From contig NZ_LT960612.1 in NCBI RefSeq assembly GCF_900233005.1, positions 1,240,001 to 1,304,000 on the forward strand: a DNA stretch of 64,000 nucleotides, read 5' to 3'. Position numbers and translations under genes: made by a program. Source of the stretch: Vibrio tapetis subsp. tapetis (GTDB lineage Bacteria > Pseudomonadota > Gammaproteobacteria > Enterobacterales > Vibrionaceae). Position 1 is the first letter of the stretch. Every line of letters starts with the position of its first letter. Of the stretch, positions 45,934 to 55,820 are shown piece after piece. The notes beneath the pieces were generated by a model. The model was given only the letters and a program-made list of their open reading frames with translations. It had not been told where the DNA came from and searched no databases.

Positions 45934-46721
45934 ACATCAGTAATCAGTGGCAGTGTTTGGCAAACGTGATCTGCGTATCGGCTCGGTATCGATAATAAAT
46001 TAGGGGTATCAATGACGAAATGAGGAGCGGCTAATACGCTGGCTGTTTTGAGTCCGATACGTCGTTTCTTTTTTATCTGAGCCAATGAAAAGTCAATGAT
46101 GCCACGGGGCTCATTCCATGGCGTAATCAAAACGTGCGGGAAAACTAAAAACTGCTCTAACGTTAGTGCATCTTGAACTGGGTGTTGCTGACAGCGAACA
46201 TTTACGTATTTATCCTCAAACCAAATGAGATGCTCTAACGCTTCGTTCGATTCTTCTTGATGAGAGAAACCACACACCAAATCAATATCACCTTGCTTTA
46301 ATTCCTCTACGGGCAAGCGTTGCTCTAGCTGAAGAAACTCAATATCAATGTTCGGGTAATGTTGGCTTATTGACGAGAGAAAGGGTTGCATACACCACGA
46401 TGTGTAATCCGTGGCGGCAATTCGAAATACGTGTCTGTCTTGAGCACAAAACGGCCGTGAAGATTCGAGCCCTTGGTTGAGTTGAACCAAGGCTGGCAAA
46501 ATATTTGGAGCTAGATGACGAGCATACTCGGTCGGCAGCATTTTATTTTCCACTCGAATGAACAGCTCATCATTTAGTCGCTCTCTTAATCGGGTGAGAG
46601 CATGGCTGCAAGCGGACTGACTTAGGTTTAGTTGATCTGCGCTTTGCGTAACCGAGCCTGTTTGATAGATAGCAGCAAAGACTTTAAGTAAGTTAAGGTC
46701 GAGATTATTAAAACTACCCAT
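45798..46721 (-). CDS. LysR-family transcriptional regulator
   Basis: A protein of 307 aa with the N-terminal winged helix (DLNLLKVFAAIYQTGSVTQSADQLNLSQSACSHALTRLRERL) and the two-lobed effector domain (about 90-300). It is divergent from a GNAT gene 96 bp away, a possible target. The 3' end overlaps the right 263-bp repeat and is intact. The effector is unknown. Confidence 0.94.
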   Translation of the reverse strand: MGSFNNLDLNLLKVFAAIYQTGSVTQSADQLNLSQSACSHALTRLRERLNDELFIRVENKMLPTEYARHLAPNILPALVQLNQGLESSRPFCAQDRHVFRIAATDYTSWCMQPFLSSISQHYPNIDIEFLQLEQRLPVEELKQGDIDLVCGFSHQEESNEALEHLIWFEDKYVNVRCQQHPVQDALTLEQFLVFPHVLITPWNEPRGIIDFSLAQIKKKRRIGLKTASVLAAPHFVIDTPNLLSIPSRYADHVCQTLPLITDVLPLPVPNYQLMLYWHRTLSKSPKLEWFIQQFSAFHQSNLVSMQT

Positions 46722-46817
46722 GCATCACCTTCATTTAGCACTTCAATACAATGCATTTCATTCATTAGTTTATTCAGCTTACACTGGACGCTCAATCAGT
46801 CAAGAACAGAGGGAAAT

Positions 46818-47297
46818 ATGACGATTAAGATTCGCGGCGCTGTAAAGGCGGATGCAAGCGCTATTCTACAGTTTATTAATGATTTGGCCGTGTATGAAAA
46901 AGAACCTGATGCCGTACTTAATAGTGTTAAAGAAATAGAAGATAAGCTGTTTGGTGAAGAAACTCACGCCGAGGCGCTGATTTGTGAGCATGATGGTGAA
47001 GCCATCGGATTTGCAGTCTACTTTTTTAACTACTCTACATGGTTGGGTAAATATGGCTTATACCTAGAAGATCTGTATGTGGCTGAAAACAAACGTGGGG
47101 TAGGGGCAGGAAAAGCAATCATGAAGCACTTAGCCAAAATAGCGGTAGCACGTGATTGTGGAAGATTTGAATGGACGGTGCTTGATTGGAATCAGAAGTC
47201 GATTGAGTTTTATGAATCGATCGGTGCCAAAGCGCAAAGCGAATGGATTATCTACCGAATGACTGGAGATGAACTTCAGCAGTTTGCACAAAGTTGA
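46818..47297 (+). CDS. GNAT N-acetyltransferase (diamine acetyltransferase-like)
   Basis: A protein of 159 aa. The acetyl-CoA site is GVGAGKAIMKHLAKIA; the C-terminal WTVLDWNQKSIEFYESIGA is typical of the SAT/thialysine acetyltransferase group, which acetylates polyamines or lysine analogues. It is divergent from the LysR gene. The substrate is inferred from similarity only. Confidence 0.9.
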   Translation: MTIKIRGAVKADASAILQFINDLAVYEKEPDAVLNSVKEIEDKLFGEETHAEALICEHDGEAIGFAVYFFNYSTWLGKYGLYLEDLYVAENKRGVGAGKAIMKHLAKIAVARDCGRFEWTVLDWNQKSIEFYESIGAKAQSEWIIYRMTGDELQQFAQS

Positions 47298-47369
47298 TGT
47301 TTGGCTAACAGAGGGGCGGGATGCCTCTCTTTGCTGATTTTATCCACTCAATGTCAATAAGGAAGAGAC

Positions 47370-47993
47370 ATGACATTTAGCGTAATGATTGCCCTAGGCA
47401 GCGCGATGGCCATATCCGCATTTATCCCAGGCCCCAGTGTGTTTGCTGTGACCTCGCGCTCAATACTTTTAGGCGCTAAACATGGTTTGCTGACCACTTT
47501 TGGTGTGTTATTCGCGGATTATGTATTTATCCTGTTTGCGATTTCCGGTTTGGCAATGGTGTCTTCAATGATCGGCCAAGGGTCGGTTGCTCTTAGGTAT
47601 GCAGGTGTCGCCTATTTGTTTTGGATGGCATATAAAGCGTGGCAGCAACCCATCACTAAAGGTGAAAAAGCCAATTCTACACAAGGGGCGTGGTCATCCA
47701 GTTTGTTAATGGGGTTCGCTATTGCTATTGCCAACCCGAAAGCCATTTTGTTCTACATGGTGTTCTTTCCAATTTTTATTGATGTGCCTTCACTCAGCCA
47801 GTCGGATGTCATGTTGGTTATTCTGACTTCAACGGTGTCCGTCGGCGGGGTGCTGGCGATGTACGCTATCTTAGGCGCAAAAATAGGCCGAGTCGTGACC
47901 AGTAAAAATGCGAGCCGAAGATTCAACCAATTCTCCAGCGTGTTACTTGCCTGTTTTGGTATTTTACTCGCTTTTGGTGGGAGTGTTGGTTGA
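47370..47993 (+). CDS. LysE/RhtB family amino-acid exporter
   Basis: An inner-membrane protein of 207 aa with about six helices. The LysE/RhtB hallmarks are present: ISAFIPGPSVFAVTSRSILLGAKHGL at the N-terminus and GFAIAIANPKAILFYMVFFPIF in the middle. It likely exports an amino acid or derivative. It may be cotranscribed with the GNAT gene, 72 bp upstream. A terminator follows at once. Confidence 0.93.
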   Translation: MTFSVMIALGSAMAISAFIPGPSVFAVTSRSILLGAKHGLLTTFGVLFADYVFILFAISGLAMVSSMIGQGSVALRYAGVAYLFWMAYKAWQQPITKGEKANSTQGAWSSSLLMGFAIAIANPKAILFYMVFFPIFIDVPSLSQSDVMLVILTSTVSVGGVLAMYAILGAKIGRVVTSKNASRRFNQFSSVLLACFGILLAFGGSVG

Positions 47994-47996
47994 TAG

Positions 47997-48029
47997 AAAA
48001 GTAAGCTCACAATGTTCGAGCTTACTTTT
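47997..48029. terminator. Bidirectional terminator
   Basis: AAAAGTAAGCTC (47997-48008) and GAGCTTACTTTT (48018-48029) form a 12-bp stem with a 9-nt loop, between the exporter and the convergent phosphatase-like gene. Confidence 0.93.
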
Positions 48030-48055
48030 TGCGAGCTTACCATATTAGGCGGATA

Positions 48056-50974
48056 CTAATTTCTGGAGTGAGGAATATCCAACTTATCAAGCAGAGAGGG
48101 GAAGCCCCATCCGTTTTCTCCGGAGATGACGGTTTCTCCTGTTAGGTACTCAAACAGTGTCGGTGCTAGTGAACCGTTTTCTTCTATGGTTAGCGGTGTT
48201 GAATTAACGCCAATCGGTGCTCCCCAGAACCCTAAGAATGCATCTTTTTCTAAATAATCTTCCCCAGCGTGACGCCCTGGCACCTTGGTATTAAAACCTA
48301 TGCCTGCTTTGGGAAATAGATTGACCGTACCGGCACGATCTTCCAAATAAATATTGGCCAGCTGATTGACGGAGTCAGGTCTTGGCGTTAACCGAGTGAC
48401 TTGTTTCCATTCCTGAGTACTACACCAAGAGTAGATATCGGACTTGGTCGCGCGGTTAATGCACTTATCGATCAGAGCTGAGTATTGTGCAAAATCTGCA
48501 TCGCTTGGTTTGGGTAAGTAAGGGTTAAGCTGTTGTAGGCTGAGTAGCTCAGTGTGTTGGTTATTTTGAGCCGATTCATAGAACAACTTATCACCGTTTC
48601 GTGTGATCAGTTCATCGATACGTTGGGTATCGCGGTTACCAATAATTCGTACTTCACAATTGTCGGCGTCACAGCGACTTTCCCTTACGACCATGTAATC
48701 CAGTGAATCGGGCAAACGAGCGCTGATTTGGTCAATAATATCGATACGTTGACCTTCAGGTGCCGCGATAGGAGACCAATTTGTTAACTCGTGATACACA
48801 GGTTGAACTTTCCAGCCGCTTTCAGAATTAAAGAAATCCATCATAAAGTTACCACCTGCCGTTGAAGCGACAACCACGTCTACGTGTTTTAAACTTGGGT
48901 AGTCTAACGCGTTGGTGATTTTAGGGCCTTCTCCTTCATCAGATGAAATTTTTTGTACCACGATTGGATAATCTAGCTCCGCTTGAAGTTGGGTGAGCAC
49001 TTCTTTTTCTGGATTAAGGGCATAGAACACGGGAGTTAACCCATGATCTCCGGCCATTCCCCACAGAGTTGTATTGTATACACCCGCATCGCGATAGGTT
49101 TGCTCTATTTGCGTTAGCCAGTAATCGAGCCGATTAAGTTCACCGGTTGGCATTAATATCTCATCGCTAAATGGCCCTGTAAAATGCGCAAAATGGTCAG
49201 GCCAAGGATTGTAGATTAAAGTGAAGTCTGGCATGCCATGGCCATCTCGCTCGGCATAGCGCTTAATAGATTGTTCAATTTCTGCTTTTTTAGCGAATTT
49301 AGTGAACAGATCGAACCCAGAAATAGACTGATAGGTTTGAATGTCACTGATTAATGCAGAGCGCATTTGCTTCAATGCTTGTTCAACTTTAGCCCGTTGC
49401 TGTAGTTCTTTAACACAGCGCTTCTCACCATAGTCTCGCAGCGACTCTCCAAGCCCTAGATTGACCAAGCCATCATAAGTGGTGTGCGCATTCCAGTCGT
49501 ATTGTCCGTTACAGTTCAGCGTTTTTAGATAATCCAATCGTTCAAACATAGTTTGGACTTGGTTATCAGCCATTAATACATCGAGCTGCAGGGCATCGTT
49601 GCCGAAGAAATAGTAAGCGCGGTCAATTTCACGGTCGACAAAGTGGAAGTTAGGAATGCCAGTGCCCCCTTTGCCAGACACGTTTGCTCCTGTCTTAATT
49701 ATGGGTAGGTTGCGCACGCTAATGGTTGGCGTTGATGAAATTCCAACGCGAGAAATGTTGGCTTTGTGGTCACGGTAAAGGCGTTTCAAATAGGGTAAAT
49801 AGTGTGGGTCGTTATACGTTTGCTCCGCTAAAATTCCCATGAAGCGAACTTGCTGTTCATGTTGAGGTTCGATGACGTTCTCGTGTTTTGGTTTGGTGTT
49901 ATGCCTTTGCTGATGATTCTGATTTGCCAGCGATATAAAAGGTGCGCTTGGATCAACCAGACCTTCGATGAGACCCTGCTGTAGACCATCGACGGTTATC
50001 TGCACCGCAAAACGTCTGTTTTGTTGAGAGCGTAAAAACCCAACAAGGGTGTCTGGTGTCTCGTCAAAAGCATCTTGCATCCATTGGTTAAGCGCAGTTT
50101 CTCGCTCATCTTGGAATACGAATTGGCGATAGGCCTTTAGCAAGTTTAATCGAACGAAGTCAATTAAGGTGACCGTTAGCGCTTGCGCTTTGTTATTCGG
50201 TTTGTTGGCGTTTTCCTTTTTGCCGTCTTCGGCAATGGCAAGAAGGGCATGCTTCATGTCCCCCTCATCCATACTCTGAGCCTGTTTATTGATGAGCCCG
50301 ACAATAATAGGTTGAATCTTGTTAATGATGTCAAGGTCGTGAGGGCTAGTGGTCAAGTAGGTATAGGACTCGGGTAAGGCATCCATATCTTGCCAAACAC
50401 CAATTTCAAACAACGCATCGTAGATCACCACCATATTAGCGATAAACTGCTGATCAACCTGGATGCCCTCATGGTGGCCTTTGGCTTCGTTTGGATGCTC
50501 AGGCTTTGACGCCTTTTCACCAAATTGATACAGGCTATGTTCAAAGCCTTTTAATGCTTGCTCGTCATAGACCGTTGATAGGTATTGTTTGAAGACGTCT
50601 TCACTGCCTAAGCCGCTATAACGATCGTAATAGTGATATAGAAAGTACCCTAAAGGAATGGAATATGTGGGGTTAGATAATTGAGCGATCACACGCGCTT
50701 TGGTTTTGACGTCAAGAGGCAAAGACAGAATGTAAGTGTCTAGCGTCACGCCTGCGAGGGTAAATAGGGTGGCATCACGGCTTAAGGTCGTTGAGTAATT
50801 GAGTGACGATAACACTTGGTTTTTGAGCACATTACTCGAACTGAATACGCCGCCGATGATAGGGGTGGACGAGATGTCGGCAGAAACGGAGGTGCTGGTG
50901 AAACAAGATGCTAAAACGCTACCGATTAGCCAATAAATTGGTTTGGTAGGTATTCCCTTAAAATGCATAGCCAT
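48056..50974 (-). CDS. Large alkaline-phosphatase-superfamily hydrolase
   Basis: A protein of 972 aa from the ATG at 50972-50974; TTG at 50986 and ATG at 50968 are alternatives. The signal peptide (KPIYWLIGSVLASCFTSTSVSA) points to the periplasm or outside. An N-terminal helical region (about 40-370) of no known family is followed by the catalytic part (about 380-970): GKGGTGIPNFHFVDR, YNPWPDHFAHF, GMAGDHGLTP and a distal GRHAGEDYLEKDAFLGFWG, in the order of metal ligands of type I phosphodiesterase/nucleotide pyrophosphatase enzymes. The substrate is unknown; a phosphoester, sulfate ester or phosphonate is possible. Monocistronic. Confidence 0.82.
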   Translation of the reverse strand: MAMHFKGIPTKPIYWLIGSVLASCFTSTSVSADISSTPIIGGVFSSSNVLKNQVLSSLNYSTTLSRDATLFTLAGVTLDTYILSLPLDVKTKARVIAQLSNPTYSIPLGYFLYHYYDRYSGLGSEDVFKQYLSTVYDEQALKGFEHSLYQFGEKASKPEHPNEAKGHHEGIQVDQQFIANMVVIYDALFEIGVWQDMDALPESYTYLTTSPHDLDIINKIQPIIVGLINKQAQSMDEGDMKHALLAIAEDGKKENANKPNNKAQALTVTLIDFVRLNLLKAYRQFVFQDERETALNQWMQDAFDETPDTLVGFLRSQQNRRFAVQITVDGLQQGLIEGLVDPSAPFISLANQNHQQRHNTKPKHENVIEPQHEQQVRFMGILAEQTYNDPHYLPYLKRLYRDHKANISRVGISSTPTISVRNLPIIKTGANVSGKGGTGIPNFHFVDREIDRAYYFFGNDALQLDVLMADNQVQTMFERLDYLKTLNCNGQYDWNAHTTYDGLVNLGLGESLRDYGEKRCVKELQQRAKVEQALKQMRSALISDIQTYQSISGFDLFTKFAKKAEIEQSIKRYAERDGHGMPDFTLIYNPWPDHFAHFTGPFSDEILMPTGELNRLDYWLTQIEQTYRDAGVYNTTLWGMAGDHGLTPVFYALNPEKEVLTQLQAELDYPIVVQKISSDEGEGPKITNALDYPSLKHVDVVVASTAGGNFMMDFFNSESGWKVQPVYHELTNWSPIAAPEGQRIDIIDQISARLPDSLDYMVVRESRCDADNCEVRIIGNRDTQRIDELITRNGDKLFYESAQNNQHTELLSLQQLNPYLPKPSDADFAQYSALIDKCINRATKSDIYSWCSTQEWKQVTRLTPRPDSVNQLANIYLEDRAGTVNLFPKAGIGFNTKVPGRHAGEDYLEKDAFLGFWGAPIGVNSTPLTIEENGSLAPTLFEYLTGETVISGENGWGFPSLLDKLDIPHSRN

Positions 50975-51063
50975 ACTTAAGCTCAATGTATCAATTTTTC
51001 TTATTGTTTCAGTTTATGCGTTTTAGTCAATGCTCGCTGTGTTTAGGTTTAAGAAAGCAATAA

Positions 51064-51078
51064 TGATATTGATTATCA
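51064..51078. promoter_or_regulatory. Fur box before the ferric-chelate transporter operon
   Basis: TGATATTGATTATCA matches the 7-1-7 Fur core TGATAATnATTATCA at 13 of 14 defined positions. It lies 58 bp before the start codon of the binding protein. Confidence 0.88.
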
Positions 51079-51135
51079 TTTACTTTAAATGTATGGTCTG
51101 CATCTATAATTTGTTACATTTTAAGGTGCTTGGTT

Positions 51136-52047
51136 ATGTTTTCAAAGGGATTGAAATTCAATCTGGTTGCTGCGGCGTATATTAGTTTGTGTGTGGTTTT
51201 TGCATCGGCGTCATTTGCTGGCGCTCGTACAGTAAAAGATGAGTTAGGAACATTAACGATAGAAGGCACGCCAACACGTGTGGTCGCCCTTGAATATTCA
51301 TTTGTTGATGCCTTGGCGTCGGTCGGCGTGTCGCCTGTTGGAATCGCCGATGACAAAAAATCGGAACGAGTGATACCTGCAGTACGCAAGATCATTAATG
51401 AGTGGCAATCTGTCGGTATGCGATCGCAGCCAAGTTTAGAAGCCATTGCTCAATTAAAGCCAGATCTCATCATTGCAGATGCAGAGCGTCATAGCGCGGT
51501 ATATGAAGATTTAAAAGCCATTGCACCGACATTGATTTTAAAAAGCCGTGGCGAAACCTACCTAGAGAATTTAGAAGCAGCGCAAATCATTGGCGTCGCA
51601 CTGAACAAAGAAGCGCAAATGAAAGTTCGAATTGCGCAACATAAATCCAAAATGGCGACGTATAAAGCGCTGTTCTCCAGTAAAGATTCAATCCAATTTG
51701 CGGTTGTGACAGACAAAGGGATGTGGATGCATGGCCCGGCTTCTTATGCTGGTGGGGTAATTTCTACACTGGGTCTTGCGAGTCCTATTCCTGGGCAAAC
51801 AGAAAAGGCCTATATTCCAACGAGCTTCGAACAACTACTTAAAGTCAATCCAGATTGGTTATTACTCGGCCCTTACAAAGACCACACCGTGGTTGATGAT
51901 TGGAAAACGAACCCACTGTACGACATGTTAAAAGCGGCGAAAACGGAACAAACGGTTTATGTGTCACCAGAATTATGGTCGCTGAATCGCGGAATGATGG
52001 CAGCAGAGGGCATAGCGCAAAATCTCGAACAATTGCTCATTAAGTAA
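51136..52047 (+). CDS. Ferric-chelate (siderophore/dicitrate) binding protein, FecB-like
   Basis: A periplasmic binding protein of 303 aa. The ATG at 51136 is preferred over an in-frame TTG at 51130, since AAGG lies nine bases upstream. The signal peptide ([23 protein letters not shown]) has no lipobox. The two-lobe fold shows [26 protein letters not shown] and [19 protein letters not shown], typical of FecB/FhuD-class proteins. First of a four-gene Fur-controlled operon. The chelate is not known; no outer-membrane receptor gene lies in the window. Confidence 0.93.
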   Translation: MFSKGLKFNLVAAAYISLCVVFASASFAGARTVKDELGTLTIEGTPTRVVALEYSFVDALASVGVSPVGIADDKKSERVIPAVRKIINEWQSVGMRSQPSLEAIAQLKPDLIIADAERHSAVYEDLKAIAPTLILKSRGETYLENLEAAQIIGVALNKEAQMKVRIAQHKSKMATYKALFSSKDSIQFAVVTDKGMWMHGPASYAGGVISTLGLASPIPGQTEKAYIPTSFEQLLKVNPDWLLLGPYKDHTVVDDWKTNPLYDMLKAAKTEQTVYVSPELWSLNRGMMAAEGIAQNLEQLLIK

Positions 52048-52054
52048 AACATCC

Positions 52055-53056
52055 ATGAGTTATCAATTAAAAACACAACTGGCTGTGACGATCACAGCCA
52101 GTTTAATGTTTGCTGGTTTTATCTCCTCAATGATTGCTTGGTCAAGCTTCGAGTTAACCGTTGATCACCTGTATCAATTCTATTTTTCTTTTGATTCATC
52201 CAGTATGGAACAGCAAATCATTGGCACTCTAAGAGCGCCAAGGGTTTATAGCGCGATGTTAATTGGTGCGAACTTAGCGGTGGCCGGCTTGCTGATGCAA
52301 AAGTTGACTTCAAATGCATTGGCTTCACCATCCATACTCGGATTAAACGCGGGCGCTGCGTGTTTTATGGCATTAAGCAGTGTTGGGTTTCCTGTTTTGG
52401 CTTCGCTGCCAACCCTGACGGTCGCGGCGCTTGGCGCGGTCTCTAGTGGGTTCCTTGTGTTGTTATTAGGTGGTTTTTTTTCTAAAAAACCATTACCTCT
52501 TAAGTTGGTTTTAGCTGGCATTGCAATTAATGCTTTGTTGGTTGGCCTAACACGAGCGTCGGTGATCCTTGCGGATGACATGGCGTACAGCGTTATACAA
52601 TGGCTCGCAGGTTCAGTTTCATCGATCGATGCTCAACAGTGGCATAAGTTGTGGCCGATCAGTGTTGTTGGGTTCGCGTTAGCTTTGTTTAACGCAAGAT
52701 CCCTCAATTTGTTTTCGCTTGGGTCTGATGTTGCAATAAGTTTAGGGATCAATGTAAAGCGCACACAGTTACTGACGTGCGTTGCCATCATATTACTCAC
52801 CGCTTCCAGTGTATCTATCGCGGGGCCGATTGCGTTTGTTGGGCTCATTGTTCCGCATATCGCCGCGCCTCTTATCGGTCAGAATTTACATGTATCCATT
52901 CCTTTCAACGCTTTACTTGGCGCAACACTGTTGAGTTGGTCAGATACGATTTCTAGAGGCGTGGCATTTCCTGCTGAAACTCCGGTTGGGGTGATAACAG
53001 CACTGATTGGTACGCCGATTTTTATTTTCTTGGCTGCGCGGAATAAAAAAATATGA
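52055..53056 (+). CDS. Iron-chelate ABC permease, FecC-like
   Basis: An inner-membrane permease of 333 aa (BtuC/FecCD class) with about nine to ten helices. Family marks: RAPRVYSAMLIGANLAVAGLLMQKLTSNALASPSILGLNAGA and SIAGPIAFVGLIVPHIAAPLIG. It overlaps the next permease gene by 4 bp. It pairs with the second permease as a heterodimer. Confidence 0.94.
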   Translation: MSYQLKTQLAVTITASLMFAGFISSMIAWSSFELTVDHLYQFYFSFDSSSMEQQIIGTLRAPRVYSAMLIGANLAVAGLLMQKLTSNALASPSILGLNAGAACFMALSSVGFPVLASLPTLTVAALGAVSSGFLVLLLGGFFSKKPLPLKLVLAGIAINALLVGLTRASVILADDMAYSVIQWLAGSVSSIDAQQWHKLWPISVVGFALALFNARSLNLFSLGSDVAISLGINVKRTQLLTCVAIILLTASSVSIAGPIAFVGLIVPHIAAPLIGQNLHVSIPFNALLGATLLSWSDTISRGVAFPAETPVGVITALIGTPIFIFLAARNKKI

Positions 53057-54021
53057 GGCGATATCCGTTTTTGATATTACTTGGCTCTTTGATCGTCGTT
53101 GCGGTTGCGAGTCTATTTATAGGCGCAGCGAACCTGACGTATTCTGAGGTTGTAACGACGCTTTTAGATGGCGGTGAACATGACTTTATCGTCAATCAAT
53201 ACCGGTTGCCTAGGCTGATACTGGCGGTTTTAGTTGGTGCAGGCCTTGGTTTGTCGGGTGCGATTGTACAAGGGGTGATACGTAATCCGCTTGCGTCACC
53301 AGATTTGATGGGGATAAGTGCCGGTGCCGGGCTGTTTGCTACGGGTCTATTGGTTGTTATGCCTGATGCTCCTGATAGCTACTTGCCGTTAGCGGCGGTG
53401 AGTGGAGGAGTGTTTGCTGCTCTTGTTATCTGGTTTATTACTCGTTTGTCTAAACCAACACCGGCTCGCTTAGCGTTAATTGGAATTTCAATCAGTGCTT
53501 TTCTTGGCAGCATGATCGATTTCTTGTTGGTTGTGCATCCCATTGAAATCAATACCGCCATGATCTGGCTAACGGGCAGTTTATGGGGACGTAATTGGGA
53601 GCAAGTTCCTTACATCATGGTAGCGCTCACGGTTCTTGTGCCCGCCGCATGGTGGCTAGCATGGAAGCTCAACGTGATGTCTCTAGGTGAAGACAACGCG
53701 ACGTCATTAGGTGTTACACCGAAACGAGTTCAAGTCACGGCGTTAAGTGTTGCGGTGGTTTTGTCCAGCGTCAGTGTTTCTATTTGCGGAACCATCAGTT
53801 TTGTTGGCCTATTGGCTCCTCATCTTTCTAGGCTCATTGTTGGCCATGATCACAAGCGCTTGCTGCCTTGTGCTGCGATGGTCGGCGGTTTATTGGTGTT
53901 AATCTCAGATGGTTTAGCTCGGGGCATTCAACCACCTGTTGAATTGCCAGCAGGGGTACTGACTTCTCTTATCGGTGCTCCTTATTTCATTTTCTTATTG
54001 CGTAGATATAAGGGCTGGTAA
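53053..54021 (+). CDS. Iron-chelate ABC permease, FecD-like
   Basis: An inner-membrane permease of 322 aa of the BtuC/FecCD class: RLPRLILAVLVGAGLGLSGAIVQGVIRNPLASPDLMGISAGAGL and ICGTISFVGLLAPHLSRLIVG are the family marks. It overlaps its neighbours by 4 bp and 1 bp (TAATG), so translation is coupled. Confidence 0.94.
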   Translation: MRRYPFLILLGSLIVVAVASLFIGAANLTYSEVVTTLLDGGEHDFIVNQYRLPRLILAVLVGAGLGLSGAIVQGVIRNPLASPDLMGISAGAGLFATGLLVVMPDAPDSYLPLAAVSGGVFAALVIWFITRLSKPTPARLALIGISISAFLGSMIDFLLVVHPIEINTAMIWLTGSLWGRNWEQVPYIMVALTVLVPAAWWLAWKLNVMSLGEDNATSLGVTPKRVQVTALSVAVVLSSVSVSICGTISFVGLLAPHLSRLIVGHDHKRLLPCAAMVGGLLVLISDGLARGIQPPVELPAGVLTSLIGAPYFIFLLRRYKGW

Positions 54022-54785
54022 TGCTGAACGTAAATAATGTCTCCATCAAGTACGATCAAACAACCATTATCGACGGTTTGTCTTTGGCTATTCCAGAAAA
54101 CAAAATTACCGCATTGATTGGCCCAAATGGTTGCGGGAAATCGACATTACTCAAAGCACTATGCCGAATTAATCCGTTAAGTCAGGGTTCTATCGAATTA
54201 GAAGGGAGGGCACTCGCACATTACCCTGATGCTCAGTTAGCCACCAAGATTGCGCTATTGCCGCAAATCTTAGAATGCCCGGAAGGGATAACCGTTAAGC
54301 AATTGGTGGAATTTGGACGCTCTCCACACATATCGCGATGGGTAGGGCTTAAAGATGAAGACCATCAACATGTGGCCAAAGCAATGGAGCAAACTGGCGT
54401 GCTGGAATTTGCGCATCGTCCAGTGGATTCGCTTTCAGGAGGGCAGAGGCAGCGAGCTTGGATAGCAATGGTTGTCGCTCAAAATACGGACATTGTCATG
54501 CTAGATGAGCCCACTACGTATTTGGATTTGTCTCATCAGGTGGAATTGATGAATTTAATGCAAGAACTGAATCGATTGGGGAAAACGATCATCGTGGTGC
54601 TACATGATCTCAATCAGGCGTGTCGGTACAGCGATCATTTGGTGGTACTGAAAAGCGGTGAATTGATCACTCAGGGGAAACCGGATGAAGTGTTTAATGA
54701 GAAACTGTTGTTAGAGGTTTTTGATTTGGAAGCTAAAATCATGAAAGATCCCGTATCTAACTCACCTATGTGTATTCCGATCTAA
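54021..54785 (+). CDS. Iron-chelate ABC ATPase, FecE-like
   Basis: An ATPase of 254 aa with Walker A GPNGCGKSTLL, signature LSGGQRQRAWIAMVVAQ, Walker B IVMLDEPTTYLDLSHQ and H-loop VVLHDLNQACRYSD, the FecE/FhuC/BtuD pattern. Last gene of the operon; a terminator follows 69 bp downstream. Confidence 0.95.
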   Translation: MLNVNNVSIKYDQTTIIDGLSLAIPENKITALIGPNGCGKSTLLKALCRINPLSQGSIELEGRALAHYPDAQLATKIALLPQILECPEGITVKQLVEFGRSPHISRWVGLKDEDHQHVAKAMEQTGVLEFAHRPVDSLSGGQRQRAWIAMVVAQNTDIVMLDEPTTYLDLSHQVELMNLMQELNRLGKTIIVVLHDLNQACRYSDHLVVLKSGELITQGKPDEVFNEKLLLEVFDLEAKIMKDPVSNSPMCIPI

Positions 54786-54853
54786 GTTCCTTGTTCCATA
54801 GTAAGTTATTCCGTTAGCGAGTGCGAATGTAGGATTGACTGTTTGATAGGAAA

Positions 54854-54890
54854 ACAACAAAACCTCAATGGGTGAGTGAGGTTTTGTTGT
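54854..54890. terminator. Bidirectional terminator after the ferric-chelate operon
   Basis: ACAACAAAACCTCA (54854-54867) and TGAGGTTTTGTTGT (54877-54890) form a perfect 14-bp stem with a 9-nt loop. It can serve the operon and the convergent small CCGSCS gene. Confidence 0.93.
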
Positions 54891-54908
54891 GCAGTTTCTT
54901 GCATCCCA

Positions 54909-55073
54909 TTAAGAACAAGAGCCGCAACATACACCGGGTTCGCCATGTTTTTTCGCTTCTTTTACTTTCTCTTCAGAAGATGCCTCTTCATTTGATACTG
55001 GGTTTTGTACCAGTTTTTCTTCCGCTTTTTTGTCGTCTGTTTTTTTGAAAATATTGGTGAAAGAAAGTGCCAT
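54909..55073 (-). CDS. CCGSCS-motif small protein
   Basis: A peptide of 54 aa, too short for usual ORF cut-offs. It starts at the ATG complementary to 55071-55073 behind AGAGGA and ends in VCCGSCS, the terminal motif that names this small family of marine gammaproteobacteria. The rest is Lys/Glu-rich and probably disordered. Three clustered Cys suggest metal or redox binding, but no function is established. It is convergent with the ferric-chelate operon across the shared terminator. Confidence 0.82.
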   Translation of the reverse strand: MALSFTNIFKKTDDKKAEEKLVQNPVSNEEASSEEKVKEAKKHGEPGVCCGSCS

Positions 55074-55352
55074 GAGTAAGTCCTCTTATGGTTATTTAAT
55101 GATACATGTTTAAAGTTGTATTTTAAATGCATCTTAAGGTTAAACTGATCGAGAGTCAACAAATAGCCTTAGAGGGAAGGCCTGACATGGTCAAGATACC
55201 GCTGTTAACCGCAAAGACTTTCCTTCAATGAGATGAGGTTCACTTGTTGCGATTAGACATAAGTGTCAATATTTAGCTGGCTTAGATTGTTTTTGTGAAT
55301 GTTTGAATTTGCAATTTCAGTCTTTTCGTTAAGTTATCTTCAGGAGCAGAGT

Positions 55353-55766
55353 ATGGAATATCAAGTGGAAGGCTCGTGTCAGTGTGGACAATTGACGTAC
55401 ACACTACGAGAGAAACCTAAAATGGTGATCGCATGCCATTGCCAAGAATGCCAAAAGCTTGCGACCGCCCCATTTAGCGTAACGGCCTTGGTGTCTGCTG
55501 ATGCCATTGAGTTTCGTGGAGAGCTAAAGGAGTGGTCTCGCAGTTCTGATAGCGGAAATACAAATGGCGCGAAATTTTGTCCAGGTTGCGGAAATCGTGT
55601 TTACCATTTTAATCCTGATGATTTATCAGTACTGAAGCTAAAATTAAAGCCTGTTGGCCTAGAAGATCAGACTCTGTTTGAACCAAGCGCACACGTTTGG
55701 GTCAGTGAAAAGCAAGATTGGTACACGATTCCTGATGGGGTAAAGGTGTTTGATAAGCAGCCTTAA
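55353..55766 (+). CDS. GFA/CENP-V family Cys-rich protein (copy 1)
   Basis: A protein of 137 aa from the ATG at 55353 behind CAGGAG; an upstream in-frame start at 55299 is unlikely. The zinc-binding Cys pattern of the glutathione-dependent formaldehyde-activating-like family is present: GSCQCG, CHCQECQ and FCPGCGN. Most members have unknown activity. A second, different member lies 1.1 kb downstream. Confidence 0.92.
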   Translation: MEYQVEGSCQCGQLTYTLREKPKMVIACHCQECQKLATAPFSVTALVSADAIEFRGELKEWSRSSDSGNTNGAKFCPGCGNRVYHFNPDDLSVLKLKLKPVGLEDQTLFEPSAHVWVSEKQDWYTIPDGVKVFDKQP

Positions 55767-55820
55767 TGGCGTGACCCATTAGCCCACAAATTTGTTGGTG
55801 AATCAGTTTTCGGAGATGAA

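Noticed and set aside
47308..47332. Terminator after the GNAT gene (AGAGG/CCTCT)
   Set aside because: Only five pairs and no clear T-run; too weak to call, and the exporter gene may be cotranscribed.
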